Shown here: positions 1-9,389 of the stretch, in pieces
How the letters are laid out: every line of letters begins with the position of its first letter
Position numbering within the stretch: position 1 is the first letter of the stretch
Assembly: GCF_000016645.1 (NCBI RefSeq)
Contig: NC_009441.1
Coordinates: forward strand, 372,001 to 436,000
Source of the DNA: Flavobacterium johnsoniae UW101
GTDB taxonomy: Bacteria; Bacteroidota; Bacteroidia; Flavobacteriales; Flavobacteriaceae
Direction of reading: 5' to 3'
Length of the DNA: 64,000 bases
Position numbers and translations under genes: made by a program
Notes under the pieces: generated by a model
Database searches by the model: none
The model's input: the letters and a program-made list of their open reading frames with translations, nothing else
Told to the model about the DNA's origin: nothing

Positions 1-124
1 CAGCAAAAATAAAATGATATAGTTATTACTGCTAATCTATTTCGAAAGAAAGAATAATATATTAATTCTTATATACATTTCATAAATGTAATTCTAACTA
101 TAATTACTTTTCCTATTCAGATAA
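1..124. other. Left edge, no gene called
   Basis: This AT-rich stretch lies downstream of the Wzz-type gene on the minus strand. I see no ORF with a credible start. A minus-strand frame is open at the very edge and reads membrane-protein-like residues, but it has a stop upstream and no ATG before the edge. The next gene of the polysaccharide locus may begin to the left of the window. Confidence 0.4.
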
Positions 125-1198
125 TTAACTAAACAATACTTGCTTAAACAACCTTCTAACTATTAAAATAATCATTATAATAAAAGATGCTAAAATACTA
201 CCTATGATAAATCCTTTAGCTTTTCCAAAATACTCTTTTGACAATGGCAAAATAGGTCTATCAATAACTTGGATTAAAGGAGTTTCTTTACGTAAAGTAA
301 CTTTGGCTAATTCAGATTGTTTAACCAATTCTGTCAATATGGCTGTGTTTGCTTGTACATCTACCTGTCTCCTCGAAGAAGGTGCCCTGCGAACATTAAG
401 GGCTGGATTCAAATTAAAAGTATTATCATTAGCGACAGCAACACTTGTGATTGCTCCATTTAATTCAGAGCGGACAGAATCTACCTGATGTTCTAGAATG
501 TCCATATTCATGCGAGCTTTTTTACTTTTTGTCTCTACATAAAACTTACCTACTTGTTTCGCTAATGCTTCACAAAAATACAATGAAAACAATTCGTTTG
601 TAGAACTTACATCTATTGAAATAATTGCATTTTTTTTATCTTTTTGTGCAACAGATAATGAATTTTGAGAAAGATTACGATAAATAACTCCTAAGATACT
701 GTCATTTTCTCTTGTGAAATAATCACGATTAAGATTTGGTAAAAACTTAATATTCTTAAACTTAGGCTGATCATTCCATTTGTCTCTCCATTTATGAATT
801 TGAATATACATTTCAGCTAACGAAATAACCTTATTATTATAATGAACAGGTGTCAAAAGGGTTTTTTCTACCATCGATCTTGACTTAAATAGTTCAGTTA
901 AATTTGAACCTGAAAATATACTACTTCCATTACCTCCAATATCAAGTCCTAAAGAACCAGCCAAACCTAATGCTCCTCCTAAGCCTCCAGTGCTTTTTTC
1001 ATCTTCTACAACAAAAGATAATGTTGCGGTATAGATAGGTTTCTTTAAGAAAGAATAGGTCAGTCCTGCAAGAGCCCCAAAAATTCCCGCTAATACAATT
1101 ATTTTCCATTGAGATAACAAATAATTATACCAATCACTAATTTTTAGTAACAATTCTTTTAACGATATTTCATCGTTTTCAATAAGTTTATCATTCAT
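125..1198 (-). CDS. Wzz/PCP-family chain-length determinant protein (no kinase domain)
   Basis: A 357-residue inner-membrane protein of the polysaccharide co-polymerase (Wzz) family, which sets polymer chain length and couples polymerisation to export. Seen: a first membrane segment at about residues 32-50 followed by the typical KPIYTATLSF beta-strand start; a Gly-rich stretch at about 70-95; a mostly helical periplasmic part; and a second membrane segment near 325-347 preceded by VIDRPILPLSKEYFGKAKG, close to the Pro-rich motif of the family. It ends in a short basic tail with no Walker motifs or tyrosine cluster, so unlike the Wzc-type protein at 10.4-12.8 kb it has no BY-kinase. It follows the large SLBB exporter gene by 7 nt, so the two are almost surely co-transcribed and probably work as a pair. 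Whether it serves O-antigen, capsule or EPS cannot be decided here. Confidence 0.85.
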   Translation of the reverse strand: MNDKLIENDEISLKELLLKISDWYNYLLSQWKIIVLAGIFGALAGLTYSFLKKPIYTATLSFVVEDEKSTGGLGGALGLAGSLGLDIGGNGSSIFSGSNLTELFKSRSMVEKTLLTPVHYNNKVISLAEMYIQIHKWRDKWNDQPKFKNIKFLPNLNRDYFTRENDSILGVIYRNLSQNSLSVAQKDKKNAIISIDVSSTNELFSLYFCEALAKQVGKFYVETKSKKARMNMDILEHQVDSVRSELNGAITSVAVANDNTFNLNPALNVRRAPSSRRQVDVQANTAILTELVKQSELAKVTLRKETPLIQVIDRPILPLSKEYFGKAKGFIIGSILASFIIMIILIVRRLFKQVLFS

Positions 1199-1205
1199 TA
1201 AATAA

Positions 1206-3698
1206 TTATTTAAAAGCAGTTACAATTAACAATGCCAAACTAGCAAATGCAGTTCCTAAACCTGCCCATTCTCCAGCACTCATCTTTTTTCTTTCCGGCC
1301 TTTCAGGAACAACAATTTGAGAATCAGGCTCTACTTTGGGATAAGATTTAAAAAATAAAAATGAACTTGTTACGGCTGCTTTTCCATTAGGATAGATTAT
1401 ATAAGCTTTTCTTTTCCATCCTTTACTATCAACACCCCCTACAGAATTAATATAGTATTTAAATCCTTTCCCGCTTCTATATGGAATCTCAGATGTTAAT
1501 AATACATTCCCTGTTACTTTAACCCCCTCATTATAGACTGCTACTTCAATCTCGTCTCCAGGAAATAAAGTAACATTAGAATAATGATTTTTATCTTTTA
1601 CAATTTTCTCCCAATTAACAGGAATCGTTGTATACTTCAATTCGTCTCTAAGTCTTTTTGATAATCTAGATTTAAGAGTATCATTTTGTTTTAAGTTAGA
1701 TTCATTCCCAGAAATATCTTTTCCAGAAATATCTTTTTTATCAAAATTAAGATTTACACTTTCCAATTGTTCTATTTGTTCTTCTTTGATTGGTCTTTTA
1801 ATTTTCATACCATCCAAATTAGCTATAGATGTCAATCCTCCAGCTCTCATCACTACATTGTAAACTTTTTCTTTCTTGTTTGCCAATACATATTTTCCTG
1901 GATAAGTTACAGCCCCACTTATTTTAACCATTTCTGGTTTTTCATAAACTGCCATTCGACGAACATTAATGACATCAAAAGGTTTTAGAACAAAATTTTT
2001 AATTTGTTCATTATTATCTGCTGTTATTTCAAGTTCAACTAATTCTATACGTTTAGGATCTGTATCATCAATAGCATCAGATTTAATCATTCTGGCAATT
2101 TCAACTCTTTTTGAAGCAGAACCTGTTAGTCCACCTACCTGAACAACTAAATCATTTAATGTTAAATTTTCAAAATATTCATATTCTCCAGGATTTTTTA
2201 CTTCACCATCAATTGTAATTTTATATTCTTCTCTAAAGTCTAAAATAGAATATACTGTAACTATGTCTTCTCTTTTTAATAGAATATCTGCATTTATATC
2301 ACCTGATAAAGCAGCCTCTAAATCTACATTAACAATTTCTGTTGTTAAATCTGTTTTTAAACGAATTATCCTTGCTCTTTTAGTGTAAGCATCTTCTTTT
2401 AAACCTTCAGCTCTGGTAATAAGATCATAAATTCTCATTCCTTCTGTAAAAGAGTAATAATCAGGTCTAAAAACAGCACCTTCAATTTTAATACGATTTT
2501 CAAATCGATTTAAAATCTTAGTAACCTTAAAAACATCTCCTGATTGAGGTTGATAAGAATTATACTCACTCTCATTTATATCATGAACTTTAAACTCTTT
2601 TCCTGTCTTTTGCAAAACATTTACTGAAGCAGTATAAGCAAACTCATTAAATCCTGACGCAAAATTTAAGAGGTCTGAAAACTTTTCACCTTTTTTCATC
2701 TCGAAAATACCTGGACGTTTTACTTCTCCCTCAACAGTTACTCTTTGGCTATATGCAGGAATTCGAATTACATCATTATCTTTTAGTGCAACATTATCTG
2801 ATTGATCTCCTTTAACCAAAAACGCATAAATATCAATGTTTTTATATACTCTATTATTCCTCAATAACTCAATATTTCGATAACTTCCATTTTTGCCAGG
2901 GCCGCCGGCCAAATGTAGAGCATTATAAACTGTAGCTAATGATGAAATAGAATAATTACCTGGCTGCTTTCCTCCAACAATTGTAACTTTAATTGTTCTT
3001 ATCCCACTTAAACTTACACTAACTTGAGACTGTCCCGATCGAACGGTACTGTATACTCTTGCAATTGCTCCTTTTATTTTTTGAGTTGCAGCTTCAATTG
3101 TCATTCCAGAAACAGCAATTTGACCAACATACTCAATAGCTATTTTTCCTTCTACGCTTACTGGAAGGCTTGCGTTATATTCTTGAACACCATAAATACT
3201 AATTTGTAGTTCATCTCCTGGTCCTAAAACATAATTTAAAGGAGTTGCTAATTTCAAATCAGGTTCGAAATTTAAGGTTGGATTATCAAACAATTCTGAG
3301 CCAAAAATTAAAGCATTTAATGAATCTTTTACTTTATCATTTTTAATTTTTTCTTGTTTTCTTCCAAATTCAGAATCTTTTTCTCCGTTTTTTAACTTAT
3401 CTTCTTTCTCCTTATTTTTATCTGAATCTTTGGAAATCTTCTTTTCATATTCTTTAAGTTTTGTTCTTAATTTATCAAATTCAGCTTGACTCATACCTTT
3501 CGACAAAGCCATTGATTCAACTTGATCAATAGTTGTGTTATTGCTTTTTAACTGAACACTAATCTTCGCCAAATCATCATCTGACATATAATCAACCCTA
3601 ACTGTACTTAAATCTTTTGATTTTATTATATCTTGTGCTGTGGCATTAAATGTTGTTAATGCTAAAAACAAAGTAAGAACGTATATTATTTTTTTCAT
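1206..3698 (-). CDS. Large SLBB-domain polysaccharide export protein
   Basis: An 830-residue secreted outer-membrane exporter of the Wza superfamily. Seen in order: a signal peptide (about residues 1-21, ending ATAQ, no lipobox); a charged Lys/Glu-rich linker at about 65-125; a Poly_export domain beginning LNYVLGPGDELQISIYG near 155; then about six SLBB-like repeats, each starting with a VxxxGxVxxPG-type strand (for example VEGEVKRPGIFEM, IEGAVFRPDYYSF, IDGEVKNPGEYEY, ISGAVTYPGKYVL); and a hydrophobic C-terminal segment (about 808-828). It is much longer than a classical Wza (about 380) and than the 263-residue homologue at 12.8 kb. The multi-SLBB form is common in Bacteroidetes. Its neighbours are rfbB (upstream, 42 nt) and the Wzz protein (downstream, 7 nt). 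Inferred role: periplasmic/outer-membrane channel for a second polymer or an alternative export route. Confidence 0.88.
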   Translation of the reverse strand: MKKIIYVLTLFLALTTFNATAQDIIKSKDLSTVRVDYMSDDDLAKISVQLKSNNTTIDQVESMALSKGMSQAEFDKLRTKLKEYEKKISKDSDKNKEKEDKLKNGEKDSEFGRKQEKIKNDKVKDSLNALIFGSELFDNPTLNFEPDLKLATPLNYVLGPGDELQISIYGVQEYNASLPVSVEGKIAIEYVGQIAVSGMTIEAATQKIKGAIARVYSTVRSGQSQVSVSLSGIRTIKVTIVGGKQPGNYSISSLATVYNALHLAGGPGKNGSYRNIELLRNNRVYKNIDIYAFLVKGDQSDNVALKDNDVIRIPAYSQRVTVEGEVKRPGIFEMKKGEKFSDLLNFASGFNEFAYTASVNVLQKTGKEFKVHDINESEYNSYQPQSGDVFKVTKILNRFENRIKIEGAVFRPDYYSFTEGMRIYDLITRAEGLKEDAYTKRARIIRLKTDLTTEIVNVDLEAALSGDINADILLKREDIVTVYSILDFREEYKITIDGEVKNPGEYEYFENLTLNDLVVQVGGLTGSASKRVEIARMIKSDAIDDTDPKRIELVELEITADNNEQIKNFVLKPFDVINVRRMAVYEKPEMVKISGAVTYPGKYVLANKKEKVYNVVMRAGGLTSIANLDGMKIKRPIKEEQIEQLESVNLNFDKKDISGKDISGNESNLKQNDTLKSRLSKRLRDELKYTTIPVNWEKIVKDKNHYSNVTLFPGDEIEVAVYNEGVKVTGNVLLTSEIPYRSGKGFKYYINSVGGVDSKGWKRKAYIIYPNGKAAVTSSFLFFKSYPKVEPDSQIVVPERPERKKMSAGEWAGLGTAFASLALLIVTAFK

Positions 3699-3740
3699 AT
3701 TTTCAGGAAAAATTATCTCTAGATTTTTTATCTATTTTCT

Positions 3741-4787
3741 TTATAAATATTGTTTTTTGTAATAATCTTTATAGGCACCAGATGTAACATTTTGGAGCCA
3801 TTCTTGGTTATTCAGGTACCAATCAATAGTTTTTTCTAACCCTTCTTCAAAGGTAACAGAAGGCTTCCACCCCAACTCTTTAGTAATTTTTGAAGCATCT
3901 ATAGCATAACGTAAATCGTGACCTGGTCTATCTTTCACATAAGTAATTAGTTTCTCAGAAGCATCTTTTTTTCGTCCTAATTTTCTATCCATTATTTGGC
4001 ATAATAATCTCACTAAATCAATGTTTTTCCATTCATTAAAGCCACCAATATTATAAGTCTCATGATTTTTCCCTTCATGAAAAACCAAATCTATTGCGAT
4101 TGCATGGTCTTCTACAAACAACCAATCACGAGTATAATTACCATCTCCATAAACAGGTAAAGGCTTATTATTTATAATATTATTTATAAAAAGAGGAATT
4201 AATTTTTCTGGAAAATGATATGAGCCATAATTATTCGAACAGTTTGTTAAAACGTAAGGTAAGCCATACGTCTCTCCATAAGCTCTAACAAAATGATCGG
4301 AACTGGCTTTTGAAGCTGAATAAGGAGAATTTGGATCGTAAGATGTTGTTTCTGTAAACAGACCATCAATACCTAATGAACCATATACTTCATCTGTGCT
4401 TATATGATAAAATCTCTTTCCTTCAAAATTGTCTTTCCACTGATTTTTTGCTGCATTTAGCAAATTTATGGTCCCAATCACATTCGTTTTAACAAATGCT
4501 AAAGGGTCTTCAATAGATCGATCCACGTGTGATTCTGCTGCTAAATGAAGTACACCATCAAAATTGTGTATATTAAACAGTTCGTTTATAAAATCTTCAT
4601 TTACAACATCACCTTTTACAAAAGTATAATTTGATTTATTTTCAACATCTATAATATTTTCCAAATTCCCAGCGTATGTTAAAGCATCTAAGTTATAAAT
4701 TTGATACTCTGGATACTTATTAACAAAACGTCTTACTACGTGAGAACCTATAAAACCAGCCCCACCAGTTATAAGAATTTTTTTCAT
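3741..4787 (-). CDS. rfbB: dTDP-glucose 4,6-dehydratase
   Basis: Converts dTDP-glucose to dTDP-4-keto-6-deoxyglucose in the cytoplasm, the committed step to dTDP-rhamnose and other deoxysugars. This is a 348-residue extended SDR. Seen: the NAD-binding GGAGFIGSH at residues 8-16; the RmlB active-site stretch TDEVYG at 131-136; the catalytic YSASK at 156-160; a typical length; and the family-typical SNNYGSYHFPEKLIP and YGDGNYTRDWLFVEDH motifs. The gene lies 2 nt after the mannose-1-phosphate guanylyltransferase gene. The other rml genes (rfbA, rfbC, rfbD) are not in this window, so they must lie further along the locus or elsewhere. It could feed a different 6-deoxy or amino-deoxy sugar. The assignment itself is secure. 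Confidence 0.95.
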   Translation of the reverse strand: MKKILITGGAGFIGSHVVRRFVNKYPEYQIYNLDALTYAGNLENIIDVENKSNYTFVKGDVVNEDFINELFNIHNFDGVLHLAAESHVDRSIEDPLAFVKTNVIGTINLLNAAKNQWKDNFEGKRFYHISTDEVYGSLGIDGLFTETTSYDPNSPYSASKASSDHFVRAYGETYGLPYVLTNCSNNYGSYHFPEKLIPLFINNIINNKPLPVYGDGNYTRDWLFVEDHAIAIDLVFHEGKNHETYNIGGFNEWKNIDLVRLLCQIMDRKLGRKKDASEKLITYVKDRPGHDLRYAIDASKITKELGWKPSVTFEEGLEKTIDWYLNNQEWLQNVTSGAYKDYYKKQYL

Positions 4788-4789
4788 TT

Positions 4790-5797
4790 TTAATTTAATA
4801 AATCTGAATTTTGTTTTTCTAATGAACTGTAAACATCTTTTACATCTTGTGAATTTTCTTTTTGCAAGATTAAATTAGCTGTTTCAGTATGAACAAATAT
4901 AGTATTTTTTAATCCTAAAAAAGTTGTATGGCTGTCACACCCTATTACCATATTTCCGTTTGCATCAATTGGATGTCCCTTGGAAACCAAATATTCATAT
5001 ACAGATTCAAAAGAACCTAGATCAGACCAAGAAAAAGAAGCTGGGACTACTTTAATTTTTTTACTTCGTTCCATTACAGCATAATCAATACTTATTGATG
5101 GAATTTTCATTGATAAATTCAAGTCTAACAATCCCTCTTTCGATTGGTCCCAAACCTGTTTAGATTTCTCATAAACATCTGGTTGAAATTGTTTTAATTC
5201 ATCTAGAAGAACTCCTGCTTTAAAACAAAACATACCACTGTTCCATAAAAAATTCCCTCTCGCAATAAATTCTTTTGCAGTAGTTTCGTTTGGCTTTTCA
5301 CGGAATGATATTACATTATCTCCTTTCGACTCAATATAACCGTATCCGGTTTCCGGTTTTGTTGGAATAATACCAAATGTTACTATATATCCTTCTTTAG
5401 CTTTTAAAATAGCATCTTGTATAGCAATATTGTAATCATCCATTTTATCAATAATATGATCTGAAGGAGTTATAATTAAAATATCTTCCGAATCAGCAGC
5501 AAAAGCGGCGAAGGCAATTGCAGCAGCCGTGTTTCTAGGAGTAGCTTCTACAATATTTAAATAAGAAGTTTTGGTTTTATCCATTACTTTTCCACTTAAA
5601 TGATGATTATCTACATTTCCGACAACCATCACTTTATCTGCTAAATGATTGTTACGTTCAACCGTCATCTCAAATAAAGATTTATTTTCAAATATCTCTA
5701 AATATTGTTTTGGCTGACTTTTACGAGAAAGCGGCCATAATCTACTACCAACTCCTCCTGTTAAAATTACATGTATAATTGAACTATTCTTTTCCAT
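4790..5797 (-). CDS. Mannose-1-phosphate guanylyltransferase
   Basis: Makes GDP-mannose from GTP and mannose-1-phosphate for glycan synthesis. Seen: the nucleotidyltransferase signature GGVGSRLWPLS at residues 14-24 with the following Lys/Pro (SQPKQYL), the ITPSDHI metal/sugar-binding stretch, FREKPN, and the MERS segment of the family. At 335 residues it is the single-domain form; the C-terminal phosphomannose isomerase half of the two-domain ManC/AlgA enzymes is absent. It sits between the nucleotide-sugar dehydrogenase and rfbB in one tight run, which suggests that mannose or a GDP-mannose-derived sugar (fucose, rhamnose, perosamine) is in the polymer. Confidence 0.92.
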   Translation of the reverse strand: MEKNSSIIHVILTGGVGSRLWPLSRKSQPKQYLEIFENKSLFEMTVERNNHLADKVMVVGNVDNHHLSGKVMDKTKTSYLNIVEATPRNTAAAIAFAAFAADSEDILIITPSDHIIDKMDDYNIAIQDAILKAKEGYIVTFGIIPTKPETGYGYIESKGDNVISFREKPNETTAKEFIARGNFLWNSGMFCFKAGVLLDELKQFQPDVYEKSKQVWDQSKEGLLDLNLSMKIPSISIDYAVMERSKKIKVVPASFSWSDLGSFESVYEYLVSKGHPIDANGNMVIGCDSHTTFLGLKNTIFVHTETANLILQKENSQDVKDVYSSLEKQNSDLLN

Positions 5798-5833
5798 TTA
5801 AATAATATATAAATTAAAAAGGAGATCTAGAAA

Positions 5834-7123
5834 TTACAATCTGTTATCTGCGATTGTTCCCAAAACCCCTTTAACATCGTATAATAAACTATTTTCTTTT
5901 TGAAATTCTGAAAAACTTAATTTCAAAAACTCTTTGTGTGACACTCCTAAAACTATAGCATCAAATTTTTCTATTGGCGAAGAATTTGTAGTTTCTAGTT
6001 TGTACTCTCTTTTAACCTCTTCAACATTCGCCAAAGGATCATAAATTGTAACTATTATTCCATATTCTTTTAATGCTTTTATTACATCAACTATCTTTGT
6101 ATTTCTAACATCAGGACAGTTTTCTTTAAATGTAATTCCAAGCATTAATAAACTGGCTCCATTAACAGAAATTCCTTTTTTGATCATTAACTTCACGATT
6201 TGCGAAGCTACATACTCCCCCATACTGTCGTTCAAACGTCTACCTGCTAAAATTATTTCAGGATGGTATCCAAATTCTTGCGCTCTTTGCGCTAAATAAT
6301 AAGGATCAACTCCAATACAATGACCACCTACAAGTCCTGGTTTAAATGGCAGGAAATTCCATTTTGTTGCTGCAGCAGTCAATACTTCCTGTGTGTCGAT
6401 ATTCATTAAATTGAAGATCTTAGCTAATTCATTTACAAAAGCAATATTTATATCACGCTGAGAGTTTTCAATTACTTTTGCCGCTTCTGCAACTTTTATC
6501 GAAGGCGCTAAATGAGTCCCTGCAATTATAACTGATTTATATAATGCATCAACTTTTAAACCTACTTCAGGAGTTGAACCAGAAGTAACTTTTAAAATTT
6601 TCTCTACTGTATGCTCTTTATCTCCTGGGTTTATTCTTTCTGGTGAATATCCTGCAAAAAAGTCTTTATTAAACTTTAAACCTGAAACTTTTTCTAAAAC
6701 TGGAACACATTGCTCTTCTGTAACTCCTGGGTAAACTGTAGATTCATAAATTACAACATCCCCTTTTTTCAATATTTTACCTACAGATTCACTGGATTTA
6801 TATAAAGGTGTTAAATCAGGTCGATTATTTTTATCAACTGGAGTAGGAACTGTAACAATGAAGTAATTACAAGCCGCAATATCTTCAAGAACGTTTGTAC
6901 AGTATAATCCTATTTCGCTATTTGAGTTATCGACTAAAACAGCTTTTAATGTTTCTTGATCGACTTCTAATGTTGTATCAAATCCAGAACTTAAACTTTT
7001 AACTCTGGTTTCATTTATATCGAACCCAATAACTGAATATTTTGTCGCGAATAATCTTGCTAAAGGCAAACCAACATAACCTAAACCAATAACAGCTATT
7101 TTTATGTTTTGTTCCAATTTCAT
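5834..7123 (-). CDS. Nucleotide-sugar 6-dehydrogenase (WbpA/TviB/WecC type)
   Basis: A 429-residue NAD-dependent four-electron dehydrogenase that oxidises C6 of a UDP-HexNAc (UDP-GlcNAc, GalNAc or ManNAc) to the uronic acid. Seen: the Rossmann motif GLGYVGLP at residues 13-20; the substrate-binding SPERINPGD at about 160-168; the catalytic cysteine C269 in GGHCIGVDPYYL; and the C-terminal UDP-binding domain with GITFKENCPDVRNTK. The PERINPGD and GGHCIGVDPYY signatures separate this class from the UDP-glucose dehydrogenase at 8-9.4 kb. The 4-epimerase at 9.4-10.4 kb is the usual partner in the TviB/TviC (WbpO/WbpP) route to UDP-GalNAcA. It appears to be first in its transcript, with a promoter at about 7217-7247 and an 85-90 nt leader. 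Exact substrate not determined. Confidence 0.9.
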   Translation of the reverse strand: MKLEQNIKIAVIGLGYVGLPLARLFATKYSVIGFDINETRVKSLSSGFDTTLEVDQETLKAVLVDNSNSEIGLYCTNVLEDIAACNYFIVTVPTPVDKNNRPDLTPLYKSSESVGKILKKGDVVIYESTVYPGVTEEQCVPVLEKVSGLKFNKDFFAGYSPERINPGDKEHTVEKILKVTSGSTPEVGLKVDALYKSVIIAGTHLAPSIKVAEAAKVIENSQRDINIAFVNELAKIFNLMNIDTQEVLTAAATKWNFLPFKPGLVGGHCIGVDPYYLAQRAQEFGYHPEIILAGRRLNDSMGEYVASQIVKLMIKKGISVNGASLLMLGITFKENCPDVRNTKIVDVIKALKEYGIIVTIYDPLANVEEVKREYKLETTNSSPIEKFDAIVLGVSHKEFLKLSFSEFQKENSLLYDVKGVLGTIADNRL

Positions 7124-7153
7124 TAATTATTTTTTATAATTTCATTCATTTCA

Positions 7154-7196
7154 ACTCACGGCTTCGCCCTTCTGAGTCACAAAAAATTGCCTCAGA
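7154..7196 (-). promoter_or_regulatory. Structured 5' leader with two overlapping hairpins
   Basis: This lies in the leader of the nucleotide-sugar dehydrogenase gene. On the minus strand TCTGAG (7191-7196 on plus) can pair with CTCAGA (7171-7176), or ACTCA (7173-7177) can pair with TGAGT (7154-7158), the latter strengthened by GGC/GCC around a 3-nt loop. Both use bases 7173-7176, so the two stems are mutually exclusive, as in attenuators. The sequence is GC-richer than its surroundings. No U-run follows, so if it acts, translation or pausing is more likely than termination. This is inference from pairing only. Confidence 0.35.
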
Positions 7197-7216
7197 TGCC
7201 TTAAAATCATTTTCGG

Positions 7217-7247
7217 CAAATATAACATATTCACATTACTTAATCAA
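7217..7247 (-). promoter_or_regulatory. Internal promoter of the polysaccharide locus
   Basis: The minus strand reads TATATTTG (plus 7217-7224), a perfect match to the Bacteroidetes -7 consensus TAnnTTTG, with TTG (plus 7245-7247) 20 nt upstream as the -33 element. Predicted transcription start is near 7212, giving a leader of about 90 nt before the dehydrogenase gene. It sits downstream of the upxY terminator and so defines a second transcription unit. Confidence 0.6.
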
Positions 7248-7338
7248 TACGGTTTCTCGTATTACTAAAAAGAAATCGTGTTAATTTTTTGCAAAAAAAA
7301 CAAACAACTCTTAATCAACAGATAAAGATTTTTTTTAC

Positions 7339-7380
7339 AAAAAAAAGAGTCTAAAACATTAAACAATGATTAAACTCTCT
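7339..7380 (-). terminator. Intrinsic terminator after upxY
   Basis: The minus strand has AGAGT then TAA (plus 7374-7378 and 7370-7372) pairing with TTA then ACTCT (plus 7352-7354 and 7346-7350), with one mismatch and a 15-nt loop, followed directly by a run of eight T. The stem is modest, but position and U-run fit a rho-independent terminator just behind the UpxY gene. Partial read-through, possibly helped by UpxY, would join the two halves of the locus. Confidence 0.55.
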
Positions 7381-7415
7381 TGATATTTAATATGCTTTCT
7401 TTGTAGAAAACGAAA

Positions 7416-7880
7416 TTATTTGTATTTTATTTTCAAAACACATCCTAAAGATTCAAGAACTAAAATATAATGTGTCTTTGATACTTCTTGTACGATTGCA
7501 TTTTGATTACTAAATGCCCCTGTTTCTAATTTAATCTTATCTCCTACCTGAATTTGTGATACCGAAATATCTGCAATATTTGATGCTTTTAAACTGTTTT
7601 TTATAACATTAATTTCTTCATCACGCACAACTGCAGGTTTCCCCAACCAAAATAAATACCTTACAATACCAGCAACCTCAAATACAGAATTTCGGTCAGC
7701 ATCTTCAATTTGAATAAATACATAAGAATTAAAAAGTGGCATTTCAACTTTTTTCTTTCTATCTGACCATTGTTTAACTTGAGTAATCAATGGACAATAA
7801 CATTCGATTCCTATTTGAGTAAGCTTTTCGGCTACCTTTTTTTCCCATTTGGGTTTTGTATAAACTACATACCAATTCAT
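7416..7880 (-). CDS. UpxY-family NusG-like transcription antiterminator
   Basis: A 154-residue specialised NusG paralogue. In Bacteroides, UpxY proteins bind the leader of their own capsule operon and suppress premature termination. Seen: an NGN domain from the first residues (MNWYVVYTKPKWEKKVAEKL), the PLFNSYVFIQI strand and VRYLFWLGKPAVVRDEEI, then a KOW-like C-terminal part (VGDKIKLETGAFSNQNAIVQEV). The usual NusG and the longer LoaP/RfaH sequences are not matched as well. Unlike the Bacteroides arrangement, where upxY opens the operon, here it is the fifth gene, directly before a terminator, a promoter and a structured leader. It probably regulates this locus; targets are inferred. Confidence 0.85.
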   Translation of the reverse strand: MNWYVVYTKPKWEKKVAEKLTQIGIECYCPLITQVKQWSDRKKKVEMPLFNSYVFIQIEDADRNSVFEVAGIVRYLFWLGKPAVVRDEEINVIKNSLKASNIADISVSQIQVGDKIKLETGAFSNQNAIVQEVSKTHYILVLESLGCVLKIKYK

Positions 7881-7973
7881 AATTTTTATTTATCTTGAAA
7901 ATAAAATTCTTTAAACCCAACCTGCAATACCTTCGTTTCAATCTTTCAAATTTTATTCCAATTTATTTACCAA

Positions 7974-9365
7974 TTATGAACCTATTCCGTTATAAATAAA
8001 TCCAATTGATTCTAATTCTTTTGCATTTAAAATATTTCTGCCATCAAAAACAAATGCCGGTTTATGCATAAACTCATAAATTTTTTGCCAATCATAAGTC
8101 GTAAATTCATCCCACTCAGTTAATATTGCAATCGCATGAGATTCTTTACAAGCTTCATAAGCATTGTCAAATATTGTTAATGCTTCAGCATTTTCTACTT
8201 CAGATCTAGTTTCCAAATAGTCTAAATCACTGAGCATTTTATTCCTTGAAACTTTCGGGTCATAAACAGAAATTTTTGCTTGTTCATTTATCAAATCATC
8301 TGCCACGTAAATCGCTGCAGATTCTCTTGTATCGTTTGTATCTTTTTTGAAAGCCCAGCCCAAAAAAGTTATTTTTTTATCAGCAACTGTATTATATAAG
8401 GTTTGAACAATTTTATTCGAAAATCTTCTTTTTTGATGATCATTCATAATAATAACCTGCTCCCAATAATCTGCTACTTCGTTTAATCCGTATGATTTTG
8501 CAATATAAACTAGGTTTAAGATATCTTTTTGAAAACAAGATCCTCCAAATCCAACTGAAGCTTTTAAAAATTTTGGACCAATTCTACTATCCATCCCAAT
8601 AGCTTTAGCTACTTCATTTACATTAGCACCTGTTTTTTCACACAACTCAGACATAGCATTAATTGAAGAAATTCGCTGTGCTAAAAATGCATTAGCCGTT
8701 AGCTTAGACAATTCTGAAGACCAAACATTTGTAGTCAAAATTTTATCTCTATTCACCCAGTTTGCATAAACATTAACTAAAGCATCAATAGCTGATTCAC
8801 CTTCTGGAGAAGAATCCCCTCCAATCAAAATTCTGTCAGGATTTAACAGATCTGTAACGGCTGTTCCTTCTGCTAAAAACTCTGGATTTGATAAAATCTG
8901 AAACTGAACACCATTTCCAGTATTATCTAATATACTTTTAATTGCTTCTGCAGTCCTAACTGGCAGAGTTGATTTTTCAACGACAATTTTATTCTGTTTT
9001 GCAACTTTCGCAATTTGTCTGGCACATAATTCAATATATTTTAAATCTGCCGCCATACCTTTTCCTTTTCCGTAGGTTTTGGTTGGTGTATTTACTGAAA
9101 TAAAAATAACTTGAGCTTCATCAATTGCTTTTTCAACTTCTGTAGAAAAAAATAAGTTCCTTCCTCTTGCTTCAGCTACAATTTCTGAAAGCCCAGGTTC
9201 ATAAATAGGAATATTATCAGTATTTGGATCATTCCAATCTTTAATTCTTTGTTCATTCAAGTCTACAACTGTTACTTGAATATGTGGACATTTTTGAGCA
9301 ATTACAGCCATAGTTGGCCCTCCAACATAACCGGCACCAATGCAGCAAATTTTTGTAATTTCCAT
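7974..9365 (-). CDS. ugd: UDP-glucose 6-dehydrogenase
   Basis: Oxidises UDP-glucose to UDP-glucuronate using 2 NAD+. The 463 residues resemble the eukaryote-type long UGDH class. Seen: the Rossmann motif [14 protein letters not shown] at residues 10-23, [11 protein letters not shown] at 130-140, the [11 protein letters not shown] substrate motif at 159-169, the catalytic cysteine C277 in [10 protein letters not shown], and the C-terminal [13 protein letters not shown] motif. The gene lies between the 4-epimerase (24 nt upstream) and upxY (93 nt downstream). Together with the other dehydrogenase it implies at least one uronic acid in the polymer. Confidence 0.95.
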   Translation of the reverse strand: MEITKICCIGAGYVGGPTMAVIAQKCPHIQVTVVDLNEQRIKDWNDPNTDNIPIYEPGLSEIVAEARGRNLFFSTEVEKAIDEAQVIFISVNTPTKTYGKGKGMAADLKYIELCARQIAKVAKQNKIVVEKSTLPVRTAEAIKSILDNTGNGVQFQILSNPEFLAEGTAVTDLLNPDRILIGGDSSPEGESAIDALVNVYANWVNRDKILTTNVWSSELSKLTANAFLAQRISSINAMSELCEKTGANVNEVAKAIGMDSRIGPKFLKASVGFGGSCFQKDILNLVYIAKSYGLNEVADYWEQVIIMNDHQKRRFSNKIVQTLYNTVADKKITFLGWAFKKDTNDTRESAAIYVADDLINEQAKISVYDPKVSRNKMLSDLDYLETRSEVENAEALTIFDNAYEACKESHAIAILTEWDEFTTYDWQKIYEFMHKPAFVFDGRNILNAKELESIGFIYNGIGS

Positions 9366-9389
9366 TTACTTTATTATTATCTTATTTTT

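Noticed and set aside
204..488. Plus-strand ORF antisense to the Wzz-type gene
   Set aside because: Fully inside a well-supported gene on the other strand, without promoter or family match.
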